Positions 1-7,363 of a stretch of 12,159 bases of DNA are shown piece by piece. Numbering within the stretch: the stretch's first letter is position 1; every line of letters begins with the position of its first letter. Source of the DNA: Gammaproteobacteria bacterium (GTDB lineage: Bacteria > Pseudomonadota > Gammaproteobacteria > Xanthomonadales > Xanthomonadaceae); assembly GCA_024642445.1 (NCBI GenBank), contig JAHEBG010000011.1:1-12159 (forward strand). The letters are read 5' to 3'. A model generated the notes under the pieces. The model saw only the letters and a program-made list of their open reading frames with translations. It searched no databases and had not been told where the DNA came from. Position numbers and translations under genes: made by a program.

Positions 1-756
<756 letters not shown>

Positions 757-794
757 ACCGGCAGTGCCTTCACGCACCCTTGGATGATTGAACG

Positions 795-3170
795 ATGAAA
801 TTCCCCGTAAGTTGGCTCCGACAGCACATTCAGACCGATGCCACGCCGGAAAAACTGGCTGAGGTACTCACGGCTATCGGTTTGGAAGTGGAAGAGCAAC
901 AGGCCGTTGGTGCTGGCTTGGAAGGTGTGGTTGTGGCCGAAATCCTGTCCTTGGAAAAACACCCCGAAGCCGATCGATTGAATGTGTGTCAAGTGGCCGT
1001 AGGTAACGGTCAGCAGGTTCAGATTGTATGCGGTGCGCCGAATGCCCGTGCCGGCTTGAAAGCCCCATTGGCACAGATCGGCGCAGTATTGCCCGGTGAT
1101 TTCAGCATCAAAGCGGCCAAGCTGCGCGGTGTCGATTCGGCCGGCATGTTGTGTTCGGCAAAAGAGCTGGCCATCGATACCGATGCTTCTGGACTTCTCG
1201 AGTTACCGGACGATGCGCCGGTGGGCAGTGCTCTGGCGGCGTATCTGGGCTTGCCCGATACCCGTTTTGAATTGAAGCTGACACCGAACCGTGCCGATTG
1301 TTTTTCACTGCGCGGAATTGCATTCGATCTTGCCGCAGCGCTGGAAACCCAAGTGCTGCCCATGGCCATCACGGAAGCAGCAATAACCAGTTCCAGTTCG
1401 GTAGCCGTTTCGGTCAGCGCCGTTGAGCAATGCCCACGTTACTGTGGCCGCATCATCGAAGGCCTCAATCCTGTCGCACAAACGCCAGTGTGGATGCGCG
1501 AGGCGCTCAAGCGTTCGGGAATCCGTCCGGTTTCCGCCTTGGTCGATATCACCCAATACGTCATGCTTGAACTCGGCCAGCCGATGCATGCCTTTGATGC
1601 CGATTTGCTGCAAGGTTCAATTGAAGTGCGTCGTGCCGTTGCCGGTGAGCAATGCATGTTGCTTGACGGAAAAACGGCGGAATTGACCGAACAGTTCACA
1701 GTCATCACCGATGCCTCGGGCGTCATCGCAGTGGCTGGCGTCATGGGCGGATCAGGCAGCAGCGTTGGCACAGCCACCACTCGCGTGTTTCTGGAAAGTG
1801 CCCATTTCGCTCCGGACGCCATCATAGGGCGCGCACGTAAGCTGGGCTTGCACACCGATGCCTCGCACCGTTTTGAGCGCGGCGTAGATCCCGCGCTGCC
1901 CATGCTGGCGCTGCAGCGCGCAACCGAATTGGTATTGCAGATCATGGGTGGCAACGTTGGCCCCATCAGCTGTGCCGAAGCCGTGCAGCATATTCCGGTT
2001 CCAGCCACCGTTGTGCTTCGCAAGTCTCGGCTTGAACGTATTCTCGGAATCCAGGTACCAGATACGCAGGTGCAACAGATTCTGCAGGCGTTGGGTATGC
2101 GCGTTGAAACGTTGGCCGACGGTTGGTCGGTTACCGCGCCCAGCAGACGTTTCGATATCGCCATTGAAGAAGATCTGATCGAAGAAATCGCCCGAATTGT
2201 AGGCTACGAAAAGATTCCGATGCGCACCCCCAGCGGCCAAGTGCCTTTGGTAGCGCGCAGCGAGCGGTCTTTGGATGAAACGGCCATGCGTGCGCAGTTG
2301 CTGGCCATGGATCTTCAGGAAACCATCAATTACGCATTCGTTGAAGCCACATTACTTGATACCTGGAATCTGGCACAAGATGCGCTGGTGTTATCCAATC
2401 CACTCAGTGCTGAAATGGCGGTAATGCGTACCTCCCTGCTGCCGGGATTGATTGAAAGCCTCAAAGCCAATGCTGCCCGTCAACAAACACGCATACGGTT
2501 GTTCGAAATGGGCAGGGTGTTTAGCCGTCAAGCTGCCGATGCACCGCTCGAGCGCCAGTGTCTGTCAGGCGTATGTCTGGGCCCGGCATTGCCCGAGCAG
2601 TGGAGCGGAAAATCCGCACCCGTAGATTTTTACGATGTCCGCGCCATGGTGGATGCTGTGTTGGCCCGCGCGGGCTTTATGGCGACCTATCAGGCAGTGG
2701 ATTTGCCCTACCTGCATCCCGGCCGATCGGCACGGGTGCTGGTTGGCGGAATTTCAGTGGGTGTTGTCGGCGCTTTGCACCCGCGTTTGAATAAATCGCT
2801 GGATTTGCCCGGCGATGTCTACGGCTTCGAGCTGGATTTATCTGCCTTGCCGATTCGGAATCTTCCCAAAGCAGCGCCGGTATCGCGCTTCCCCAGCGTG
2901 CGCCGTGACTTAGCGCTGATTGTGCCTGACGACGTGAGTTGGTCAGAAATTGAGGCCTGCGCACGCAAATCCCTGGGGCAAAGTCTGCAATCCATCGTGC
3001 TTTTTGACGTCTATCGTGGCGCTGGGTTACCCGATTTGTCAAAAAGTTTGGCTATGGGCTTGATTTTGCATGAATTTTCGCGCACTCTAAACGACTCAGA
3101 GGTTGAACAGGCGGTTTCAGGTCTGTTGGCTGCGCTGGCACAGGATTGCCGAGCTACACTTCGCGCCTAA
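795..3170 (+). CDS. pheT: Phenylalanyl-tRNA synthetase beta subunit
   Basis: Beta subunit of PheRS, which provides tRNA binding and editing of mischarged Tyr-tRNA(Phe). The protein has 791 residues, close to the roughly 795 usual in proteobacteria. The domains run in the expected order: an N-terminal EMAP-type OB-fold tRNA-binding domain (about 40-150, with [13 protein letters not shown] and the GAPN segment), the B3/B4 editing domain (about 210-390, with the MGG segment near 317-319), the B5 domain (about 403-475, ending with the acidic [19 protein letters not shown] stretch), a catalytically silent synthetase-like core (about 480-690, with MRTSLLPGL), and the FDX-ACB anticodon-binding domain from about 697 ([14 protein letters not shown]). 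The ATG at 795 gives the standard [10 protein letters not shown] start. The Shine-Dalgarno is weak (GGA about 10 nt upstream), which suggests coupling to pheS. Confidence 0.98.
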   Translation: MKFPVSWLRQHIQTDATPEKLAEVLTAIGLEVEEQQAVGAGLEGVVVAEILSLEKHPEADRLNVCQVAVGNGQQVQIVCGAPNARAGLKAPLAQIGAVLPGDFSIKAAKLRGVDSAGMLCSAKELAIDTDASGLLELPDDAPVGSALAAYLGLPDTRFELKLTPNRADCFSLRGIAFDLAAALETQVLPMAITEAAITSSSSVAVSVSAVEQCPRYCGRIIEGLNPVAQTPVWMREALKRSGIRPVSALVDITQYVMLELGQPMHAFDADLLQGSIEVRRAVAGEQCMLLDGKTAELTEQFTVITDASGVIAVAGVMGGSGSSVGTATTRVFLESAHFAPDAIIGRARKLGLHTDASHRFERGVDPALPMLALQRATELVLQIMGGNVGPISCAEAVQHIPVPATVVLRKSRLERILGIQVPDTQVQQILQALGMRVETLADGWSVTAPSRRFDIAIEEDLIEEIARIVGYEKIPMRTPSGQVPLVARSERSLDETAMRAQLLAMDLQETINYAFVEATLLDTWNLAQDALVLSNPLSAEMAVMRTSLLPGLIESLKANAARQQTRIRLFEMGRVFSRQAADAPLERQCLSGVCLGPALPEQWSGKSAPVDFYDVRAMVDAVLARAGFMATYQAVDLPYLHPGRSARVLVGGISVGVVGALHPRLNKSLDLPGDVYGFELDLSALPIRNLPKAAPVSRFPSVRRDLALIVPDDVSWSEIEACARKSLGQSLQSIVLFDVYRGAGLPDLSKSLAMGLILHEFSRTLNDSEVEQAVSGLLAALAQDCRATLRA

Positions 3171-3173
3171 TAT
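3146..3173 (+). promoter_or_regulatory. Possible internal promoter for ihfA inside the end of pheT
   Basis: A TTGCCG (-35-like, 3146-3151) is followed after 16 nt by TAATAT (3168-3173). TATAAA at 3171-3176 is an alternative -10 with a 19-nt spacer. The element overlaps the pheT stop codon and lies about 20 nt ahead of ihfA. In E. coli ihfA is known to be transcribed both from the pheST operon and from its own promoter, so a secondary promoter is reasonable here. The -35 match is only partial. Confidence 0.35.
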
Positions 3174-3184
3174 AAACATTGAAC

Positions 3185-3189
3185 AGAGG
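3185..3189 (+). promoter_or_regulatory. Ribosome binding site that fixes the ihfA start
   Basis: AGAGG ends 6 nt before the ATG at 3196. An in-frame upstream start near 3103 would run inside pheT and add 31 residues that are not part of the IHF family, so this Shine-Dalgarno supports the short start. Confidence 0.7.
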
Positions 3190-3195
3190 CTAGTT

Positions 3196-3498
3196 ATGGC
3201 ATTGACCAAAGCAGAAATGGCAGACCGCTTATTCGAAGAAGTGGGATTGAACAAGCGTGAGGCGAAGGAATTCGTCGACATGTTTTTCGATACCCTGCGT
3301 ACCGCACTGGAATCCGGCCGCCAGGTAAAACTCTCCGGTTTCGGTAATTTCGATCTGCGCCGCAAGAACCAGCGTCCCGGGCGAAATCCAAAAACCGGCG
3401 AAGAAATTCCCATTACCGCGCGCACGGTAGTGACATTCCGTCCTGGCCAGAAATTAAAAGAACGCGTGGAAAATTATGCTGGATCCGAGCAGCAATAA
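3196..3498 (+). CDS. ihfA: Integration host factor alpha subunit
   Basis: DNA-bending nucleoid protein. It pairs with IhfB (not in this window) to form IHF, which binds the minor groove at specific sites and bends DNA by about 160 degrees. The product is 100 residues, the normal family length. Family hallmarks are the start [14 protein letters not shown], the [12 protein letters not shown] segment, and the DNA-arm stretch [18 protein letters not shown], which carries the intercalating proline at residue 65, followed by [14 protein letters not shown]. It lies 25 nt after pheT, the standard location in gammaproteobacteria, so transcription from the pheST operon is expected. The last 23 nt overlap the next gene in another frame, implying translational coupling. 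Confidence 0.98.
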   Translation: MALTKAEMADRLFEEVGLNKREAKEFVDMFFDTLRTALESGRQVKLSGFGNFDLRRKNQRPGRNPKTGEEIPITARTVVTFRPGQKLKERVENYAGSEQQ

Positions 3499-3832
3499 AG
3501 AACTACCCGAGATTCCCGCCAAACGCTACTTCACTATCGGTGAGGTCAGTGAGCTTTGTGATGTGAAACAACATGTGCTGCGCTACTGGGAAACCGAATT
3601 CGAATCCTTGAATCCGGTAAAGCGGCGCGGCAATCGTCGCTATTACCAGCACGGCGATGTTATGAAAGTGCGCGAAATCCGCGATTTGCTTTACCATCAG
3701 GGCTATACCATTGGTGGCGCACGTCTGCGCTTGGAAGGCAATAAACGCGGCGCTGGTGTTAACGGAGCCGATGCTGCGGCCGTTGCAAGACTGCGTAAAG
3801 ATCTGGAAGAAATACTGCTTCTGCTCGATTGA
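3476..3832 (+). CDS. Small MerR-family transcriptional regulator
   Basis: DNA-binding regulator of 118 residues. An N-terminal MerR winged helix-turn-helix covers about residues 16-86, with [20 protein letters not shown], the RYWE motif and RRGNRRYY. A short alanine/leucine-rich helix (about 100-118, ending in EEILLLLD) probably forms the antiparallel dimer coiled coil. There is no ligand-binding domain and no cysteine pair of the metal- or redox-sensing type (the one Cys, residue 28, is in the HTH), so the inducer cannot be guessed. The start ATG overlaps the last 23 nt of ihfA, a layout known downstream of ihfA in Pseudomonas and Xanthomonas relatives. The target genes are unknown. The end of the gene carries the tRNA-Pro promoter. 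Confidence 0.93.
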   Translation: MLDPSSNKELPEIPAKRYFTIGEVSELCDVKQHVLRYWETEFESLNPVKRRGNRRYYQHGDVMKVREIRDLLYHQGYTIGGARLRLEGNKRGAGVNGADAAAVARLRKDLEEILLLLD

Positions 3833-3848
3833 TGCCTTCGGCTTAACG

Positions 3849-3854
3849 TATAAT
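3849..3854 (+). promoter_or_regulatory. -10 element of the tRNA-Pro promoter
   Basis: A perfect TATAAT lies 11 nt before the mature 5' end of tRNA-Pro, just after the merR stop. No good -35 is visible at 16-18 nt: the segment falls in the merR 3' end (GATTGA or similar), and TTGATG at 3829-3834 would leave only a 14-nt spacer. The very short 5' leader suggests transcription starts a few bases before the tRNA. Confidence 0.6.
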
Positions 3855-3865
3855 ACCGGTTCGAT

Positions 3866-3942
3866 CGGGGCGTAGCGCAGCCTGGTAGCGCACTAGCATG
3901 GGGTGCTAGGGGTCGTGAGTTCGAATCTCACCGTCCCGACCA
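3866..3942 (+). tRNA. tRNA-Pro, anticodon GGG
   Basis: 77-nt tRNA reading CCC and CCU codons. The acceptor stem CGGGGCG pairs with CGTCCCG (one G-U). The D stem is GCGC/GCGC, and the anticodon stem CTAGC/GCTAG encloses the loop ATGGGGT with anticodon GGG. The variable loop is GGGTC, and the T stem GTGAG/CTCAC carries the loop TTCGAAT. The discriminator is A and the CCA end is encoded. The C1-G72 pair and A32-U38 loop pair match E. coli tRNA-Pro(GGG) (proL). Confidence 0.97.
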
Positions 3943-3951
3943 AAAAATCCC

Positions 3952-3981
3952 AAAGGACGAACCCGGTGTTCGTCCTTTTTT
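3952..3981 (+). terminator. Rho-independent terminator after tRNA-Pro
   Basis: An 11-bp perfect stem (3952-3962 with 3968-3978) encloses the 5-nt loop CCGGT and runs into a six-T tract at 3976-3981. An A-run at 3942-3947 on the other side gives a weaker T-tract on the minus strand, so it may also stop the acyl-CoA dehydrogenase transcript, whose gene ends at 3990. Confidence 0.9.
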
Positions 3982-3989
3982 ATTGCCGA

Positions 3990-5759
3990 TCAGAACAGTT
4001 CGCTGTCCAGTGCCATCAATGTGCTGCTGCCACTGCGCAGTGTGCTGGCATGTTGTGTGGCGCGGGGCAGAATACGGGAAAAATAGAAGCGCGCGGTTTC
4101 GGTTTTCGAGGTTGCCAAGGCAGCATCGCTTGAACTCTGTGCCGCCTGTGCCATTTCCGCCCACCAATAAGCCAAACAGACATAAGCAGATAAAAACAGG
4201 TAGTCGTAGGAGCTGGCGCCCAGGGTTTCCGGGTCGTTGCTCACGTTATCGGCGACTTCGGCAGTAACATCCGACCACAGCGCTGCAGCACGCTGCAGTT
4301 GCGGGCAGAACTCGCTTTCCGGATGTTTCTGGCAGAACGCGTTGATCTGGCCAATGAACTGCTTCAAGCCGGCGCCTTGGCTGTGCAGGGTTTTACGGCC
4401 CAGAAGATCCAGCGCCTGAATCTGGGTGGTGCCTTCGTAGATGGTGGTGATACGGGCATCACGGGCCAATTGTTCCATGCCCCATTCCTGTACATAACCG
4501 TGGCCACCGAAACATTGCAGGGCATGGTACGCGCACTCATTGGCCCATTCGGTGAGCGCCGCTTTGACAATGGGCGTTAAAAATCCGAGAAACATTTCGG
4601 CCTCAGCTTTGTCCTGCGCGCTTTGCGCTCGATCGGCTTTATCAATTTGCAGTGTTGCCTGATAGGCCAAGCAACGCGCACCTTCGGTCAACGCCTTGCA
4701 GGTTAGCAGCATGCGCCGTATATCCGGATGCACGATAAGAGGGTCGGCCGCTTTCTCAGGGAATTTGGCGCCACCAAGTGCGCGTGATTGCAGCCTGTCC
4801 TTTGAATAGGCCAGTGCATTCTGATACGCGCGATCCATCAGACCCAAGCCTTGCAGGCCCACGGCAATACGAGCGGAATTCATCATGGTGAACATAGCAT
4901 TCAAACCGCGGTTCGGTTCGCCAATCAGATAGCCTTTGGCTTGGTCGAAATTCATCACGCAGGTGGCCGATGCATGAATGCCCATTTTGTGTTCGATAGA
5001 GCCACAACGCACGCTGTTGGCTTGTTCTAAACTGCCGTCTTCATTGACATTGATTTTCGGCACGATGAACAAAGAGATGCCCTTCACGCCGGCCGGTGCA
5101 TCGGGCAGTCTTGCCAGCACCAGATGAATGATGTTCTCGGTTAGGTCGTGTTCGCCACCGGTAATGAAAATCTTGGTGCCGGTTACGGCATAGCTGCCGT
5201 CGGCATTCGGGACGGCGCGGCTTTTCAACAACGCCAGATCGGAACCGCAATGCGGTTCGGTTAGGCACATGGTGCCGGTCCAGTTGCCTTGGATAATAGG
5301 CTTCAGGAATACGTTTTGCTGCCATGCATTGCCATGGTGTTTCAATGCTTCCACCGCGCCATGTGAAAGCAGAGGATAATTGCCCCAGCTCAGGCAGGCG
5401 GCATCAATCATTTCCTTGAACACGCAGGCCAGGCTTTCAGGCATGCCTTGACCGCCTAGGGCATCGGAGGCGGTGAGACCGCTCCAGCCGGACTCCACGA
5501 ATTGGCTGTAGGCCTGTTTGAATCCGGCAGGTGTGCGCACTGTTCCGGTGTCTTTATCGAAATGGCAACCTTCGGCATCGCCACTGCTGTTGATCGGGGC
5601 CAGCACGTTTTCGGCAAAGTTGGCGGCTTCCTGCAAAATGGCATCAAGAAGTTCACGTTCGGTATTGTCGAATTTGAGATCGCCATACAGTTGTTCGGCA
5701 TTCAATACGTTGAATAGCACGAACTGCATATCTTTCAATGGGGCTTTATAGGTATTCAT
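3990..5759 (-). CDS. Acyl-CoA dehydrogenase, long DmdC-like architecture
   Basis: FAD-dependent enzyme that oxidises an acyl-CoA to the trans-2-enoyl-CoA. At 589 residues it is about 200 longer than classical dehydrogenases. An extra N-terminal segment opens with YKAPLKDMQFVLFNVL, the signature of the family that includes 3-methylmercaptopropionyl-CoA dehydrogenase. The N-terminal helical domain follows (about 35-160), then the beta domain with MCLTEPHCGSD (164-174) and YAVTGTKIFITGGEHD (190-205), then the C-terminal helical domain with CFGGHGYVQEWGMEQLARD (416-434). The catalytic base is expected to be Glu442 in IYEGTTQIQ. A further C-terminal extension covers about 465-589. The natural substrate cannot be read from sequence; members of this family are often annotated only as general acyl-CoA dehydrogenases. 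No clear Shine-Dalgarno precedes the ATG. The gene lies 19 nt behind the lipoprotein gene and probably shares its transcript. Confidence 0.93.
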   Translation of the reverse strand: MNTYKAPLKDMQFVLFNVLNAEQLYGDLKFDNTERELLDAILQEAANFAENVLAPINSSGDAEGCHFDKDTGTVRTPAGFKQAYSQFVESGWSGLTASDALGGQGMPESLACVFKEMIDAACLSWGNYPLLSHGAVEALKHHGNAWQQNVFLKPIIQGNWTGTMCLTEPHCGSDLALLKSRAVPNADGSYAVTGTKIFITGGEHDLTENIIHLVLARLPDAPAGVKGISLFIVPKINVNEDGSLEQANSVRCGSIEHKMGIHASATCVMNFDQAKGYLIGEPNRGLNAMFTMMNSARIAVGLQGLGLMDRAYQNALAYSKDRLQSRALGGAKFPEKAADPLIVHPDIRRMLLTCKALTEGARCLAYQATLQIDKADRAQSAQDKAEAEMFLGFLTPIVKAALTEWANECAYHALQCFGGHGYVQEWGMEQLARDARITTIYEGTTQIQALDLLGRKTLHSQGAGLKQFIGQINAFCQKHPESEFCPQLQRAAALWSDVTAEVADNVSNDPETLGASSYDYLFLSAYVCLAYWWAEMAQAAQSSSDAALATSKTETARFYFSRILPRATQHASTLRSGSSTLMALDSELF

Positions 5760-5778
5760 AGGTAGTTTGGGTTAGGTG

Positions 5779-6240
5779 TTAGCGGAAAACGCCATTCAAT
5801 CCCGGGGCGGGATTGAGGCGGCCTTCATATTTTAAAGGGTAGCTTTTGCTGGGCTTGATGCTGTCCAGTTCACCTTCGAGCACATAACGTACCGACTGCG
5901 ATTTTTGCAGACGCTCGTTAAGAACTCGGTTTGATTCGGCATTAAATGCCACCGGAAGGGTAAGGATTTCGGCATTGCTTGCACCCACTTTGAGGGTATC
6001 CAAGGCCGTAATCTGGGCCCATTCACCATCTTGGATGCGGATCTTCAGGCGCAAATTGTTGAATTGCATGGCGCCATTACTGAAATTCTGCAATCGAACT
6101 TGTGCTTTCCAAACACCTTCGGTGTCGCGTTGCAACTCTTGCAAATTGGCCTGTGGAGGAAAGTACCTAACCACTGGGCCGCTGACGCAGGCACTGAGCA
6201 GTAAAATAAGAAGCGAAATCACAGGGACGTGTAGGCGCAT
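5779..6240 (-). CDS. Small lipoprotein, possibly LEA type 2/WHy-like fold
   Basis: Predicted lipoprotein of 153 residues. A signal peptide (residues 1-17, hydrophobic VISLLILLL) ends in the lipobox LSAC with Cys18 as the acylated residue; no Asp follows at +2, so outer-membrane sorting is likely. The mature part looks beta-rich. It contains VWKAQVRLQNFSNGAMQFNNL, an arrangement seen in small LEA type 2-like (WHy) proteins of related bacteria, and ends in a VRYVLEGELD strand and a KYEGRLNPAPG segment. The fold assignment is by general resemblance only and the function is unknown. It is the first gene of a two-gene minus-strand unit with the acyl-CoA dehydrogenase 19 nt downstream. An extended -10 element precedes it. 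Confidence 0.85.
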   Translation of the reverse strand: MRLHVPVISLLILLLSACVSGPVVRYFPPQANLQELQRDTEGVWKAQVRLQNFSNGAMQFNNLRLKIRIQDGEWAQITALDTLKVGASNAEILTLPVAFNAESNRVLNERLQKSQSVRYVLEGELDSIKPSKSYPLKYEGRLNPAPGLNGVFR

Positions 6241-6267
6241 AGCGAATGTTCCGTAGGCTGAATCAAA

Positions 6268-6276
6268 ATCATACCA
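6268..6276 (-). promoter_or_regulatory. Extended -10 promoter element for the lipoprotein/dehydrogenase unit
   Basis: On the minus strand the sequence reads TGGTATGAT, an extended -10 (TGn plus TATGAT), about 27 nt before the lipoprotein ATG. The region 17 nt upstream has no good -35, which is tolerable with an extended -10. The 89-nt gap between the two divergent genes (6241-6329) must hold both start regions. Confidence 0.45.
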
Positions 6277-6328
6277 TCGTAGCGCTGTTGCCGGTTTGCC
6301 AAGGCGTGTGGAAACGGTGAAAATGTCT

Positions 6329-6342
6329 AATGATTAATCATT
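6329..6342. repeat. Perfect 14-bp palindrome over the S41 peptidase start codon
   Basis: AATGATTAATCATT is its own reverse complement and includes the ATG at 6330. It could be an operator, a weak hairpin that hides the start codon, or chance, because the codons ATG ATT AAT CAT themselves form it. Confidence 0.6.
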
Positions 6343-7118
6343 CGGCAATGCTGAGCGCGTTTTTGTTCTTGTGCACGGGATCGGCGGCGTTTTCTGCCGT
6401 TGCTGCCCATGCGCCAGATCGTTACCGGCACGTGCTGAACGCCCAAGAACTGCAAGATCTAAGTATGGAGCCGGCATACGCTGCTTTCGTAAGACCTTTG
6501 TCTGGAAACATACTGTATGTGCGGATACCGCTTTTTCATGCAAAAACTTCCAGCCAGTTGCATTCTGAATTGAAAGCTTTACCGGCGGGCCACGGTCTAC
6601 GAAATGTAATATTGGATCTAAGAGCCAATCATGGGGGCATCATCAATGCAGCCATCGAGGTTGCCGATGAGTTTATTGCAGCGGGTGTTCTGGCCAGAAC
6701 GGCGGGCATCGAGGATCAGCCGGATATGGTGTTCATGGCCACACCCGAGGGGTTTCTGCAGGGTGGACGCGTTTTGGTATTGATGGATGGCCAAACGGCA
6801 TCGGCTGCCGAGCTACTGGCCGGAATTCTGCGGGTGAATGCCAACGCCAAGCTGGCAGGGCGCAACAGTTTCGGCAAAAGTGCCGTTCAGGCCAGGGATA
6901 TGCAGGCTGATGGCAGTATTCTGGCGCATACGGTGGCGCATTATTATTTCTCGGACGACAGCAGTGTACCTGACAAGGGGCTGCAACCGGATTTGATCTG
7001 GCCCTTGCGTTTGGTCAACAAGACAATTCCAAGCCACCAGAGCAATGCTGAACGCTTGCGTCTGGACCCTGCTTTAAAGCGGGCGCGACAGGACGTAATA
7101 AAAGAAAAACCCCGCTGA
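6330..7118 (+). CDS. Secreted minimal S41-family peptidase (tail-specific protease-like)
   Basis: 262-residue protein with an N-terminal signal peptide (about 1-26, LSAFLFLCTGSAAFSAVAAHA), so probably periplasmic. The rest matches the catalytic core of C-terminal processing (Tsp/CtpA) serine peptidases: ILYVRIPLF (61-69), LDLRANHGGIINAAIEVADEFI (95-116), VLVLMDGQTASAAELLAGIL (148-167) and LAGRNSFGKSAVQ (175-187). The Ser158/Lys183 dyad is kept at the same 25-residue spacing as in E. coli Tsp. No PDZ domain is present and the protein is well under the usual 400 or more residues; the familiar LRxNPGG reads LRANHGG. Substrate is unknown. The start at 6330 has GGTGA 9 nt upstream; the ATG at 6348 is an alternative that would shorten the signal peptide by six residues. 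The stop lies in a terminator loop. Confidence 0.88.
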   Translation: MINHSAMLSAFLFLCTGSAAFSAVAAHAPDRYRHVLNAQELQDLSMEPAYAAFVRPLSGNILYVRIPLFHAKTSSQLHSELKALPAGHGLRNVILDLRANHGGIINAAIEVADEFIAAGVLARTAGIEDQPDMVFMATPEGFLQGGRVLVLMDGQTASAAELLAGILRVNANAKLAGRNSFGKSAVQARDMQADGSILAHTVAHYYFSDDSSVPDKGLQPDLIWPLRLVNKTIPSHQSNAERLRLDPALKRARQDVIKEKPR

Positions 7119-7129
7119 TGCGGGGTTTT
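7106..7129. terminator. Bidirectional terminator between the S41 gene and tRNA-Phe
   Basis: A perfect 10-bp stem (7106-7115 with 7120-7129, AAAACCCCGC/GCGGGGTTTT) has the 4-nt loop TGAT. It serves the plus-strand peptidase gene (four T) and the minus-strand tRNA-Phe (minus-strand tract TTTTTCTTTT, the stronger one). The loop contains the peptidase's TGA stop at 7116-7118, so the left arm is coding sequence. Confidence 0.9.
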
Positions 7130-7132
7130 AAA

Positions 7133-7208
7133 TGGTGGCCAATCTCGGAATCGAACCAAGGACACAGGGATTTTCAATCCCTTGCTCTACCAACTGAGCT
7201 AATTGGCC
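7133..7208 (-). tRNA. tRNA-Phe, anticodon GAA
   Basis: 76-nt tRNA on the minus strand reading UUC and UUU. The acceptor stem is GGCCAAT/ATTGGCC. The D arm is AGCTCAGTTGGTAGAGC, and the anticodon stem AGGGA/TCCCT encloses the loop TTGAAAA with GAA. The T arm is CTTGGTTCGATTCCGAG, the discriminator is A and CCA is encoded. The D, anticodon and T arms are nearly identical to E. coli tRNA-Phe. Its synthetase genes pheST lie at the left of the window on the other strand. Confidence 0.98.
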
Positions 7209-7233
7209 GTCGCGCATGAACCGCGAGCTGACT

Positions 7234-7262
7234 ATTGTAGGTGCTGGCGGTCTTTTCCGCAA
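7234..7262 (-). promoter_or_regulatory. Strong promoter of tRNA-Phe
   Basis: On the minus strand TTGCGG (7257-7262) and TACAAT (7234-7239) are separated by an ideal 17 nt. The tRNA begins 25 nt beyond the -10. The sequence after the -10 is G+C-rich (GCTCGCGG within about 10-15 nt), as in stable-RNA promoters subject to stringent control by ppGpp. Confidence 0.8.
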
Positions 7263-7351
7263 GCCCACAAACCTGAAATCGGACTGAATGGCGAAAGCGC
7301 GGCTCTGGCTTTCATGCTGGCGGTTTGATAGCGTGCATATATCCTCTGTTT

Positions 7352-7356
7352 AAGGA
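7352..7356 (+). promoter_or_regulatory. Ribosome binding site deciding the start of the DUF6491-like gene
   Basis: AAGGA lies 7 nt before the ATG at 7364. An in-frame alternative start 39 nt upstream has no such site and would spoil the signal peptide. Confidence 0.7.
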
Positions 7357-7363
7357 ATCTGCC

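Noticed and set aside
1439..2164. Long open frame antisense to pheT
   Set aside because: The encoded sequence is rich in Ser, Thr, Arg and Pro with no domain pattern, and the sense strand encodes the conserved editing domain.
3123..3143. CTGT and ACAG half-sites near the end of pheT, like an SOS (LexA) box before ihfA
   Set aside because: The spacing between the half-sites is 13 nt, not the 8 nt of a LexA site.
3103..3195. Upstream in-frame start for ihfA
   Set aside because: It lies wholly inside pheT, adds residues absent from the family, and the ATG at 3196 has a good ribosome binding site.
7209..7363. Search for a small RNA or riboswitch in the longest gene-free stretch
   Set aside because: Apart from the tRNA-Phe promoter and the ribosome binding site of the next gene I see no stable structure or known aptamer pattern; a plus-strand promoter is also not clear.
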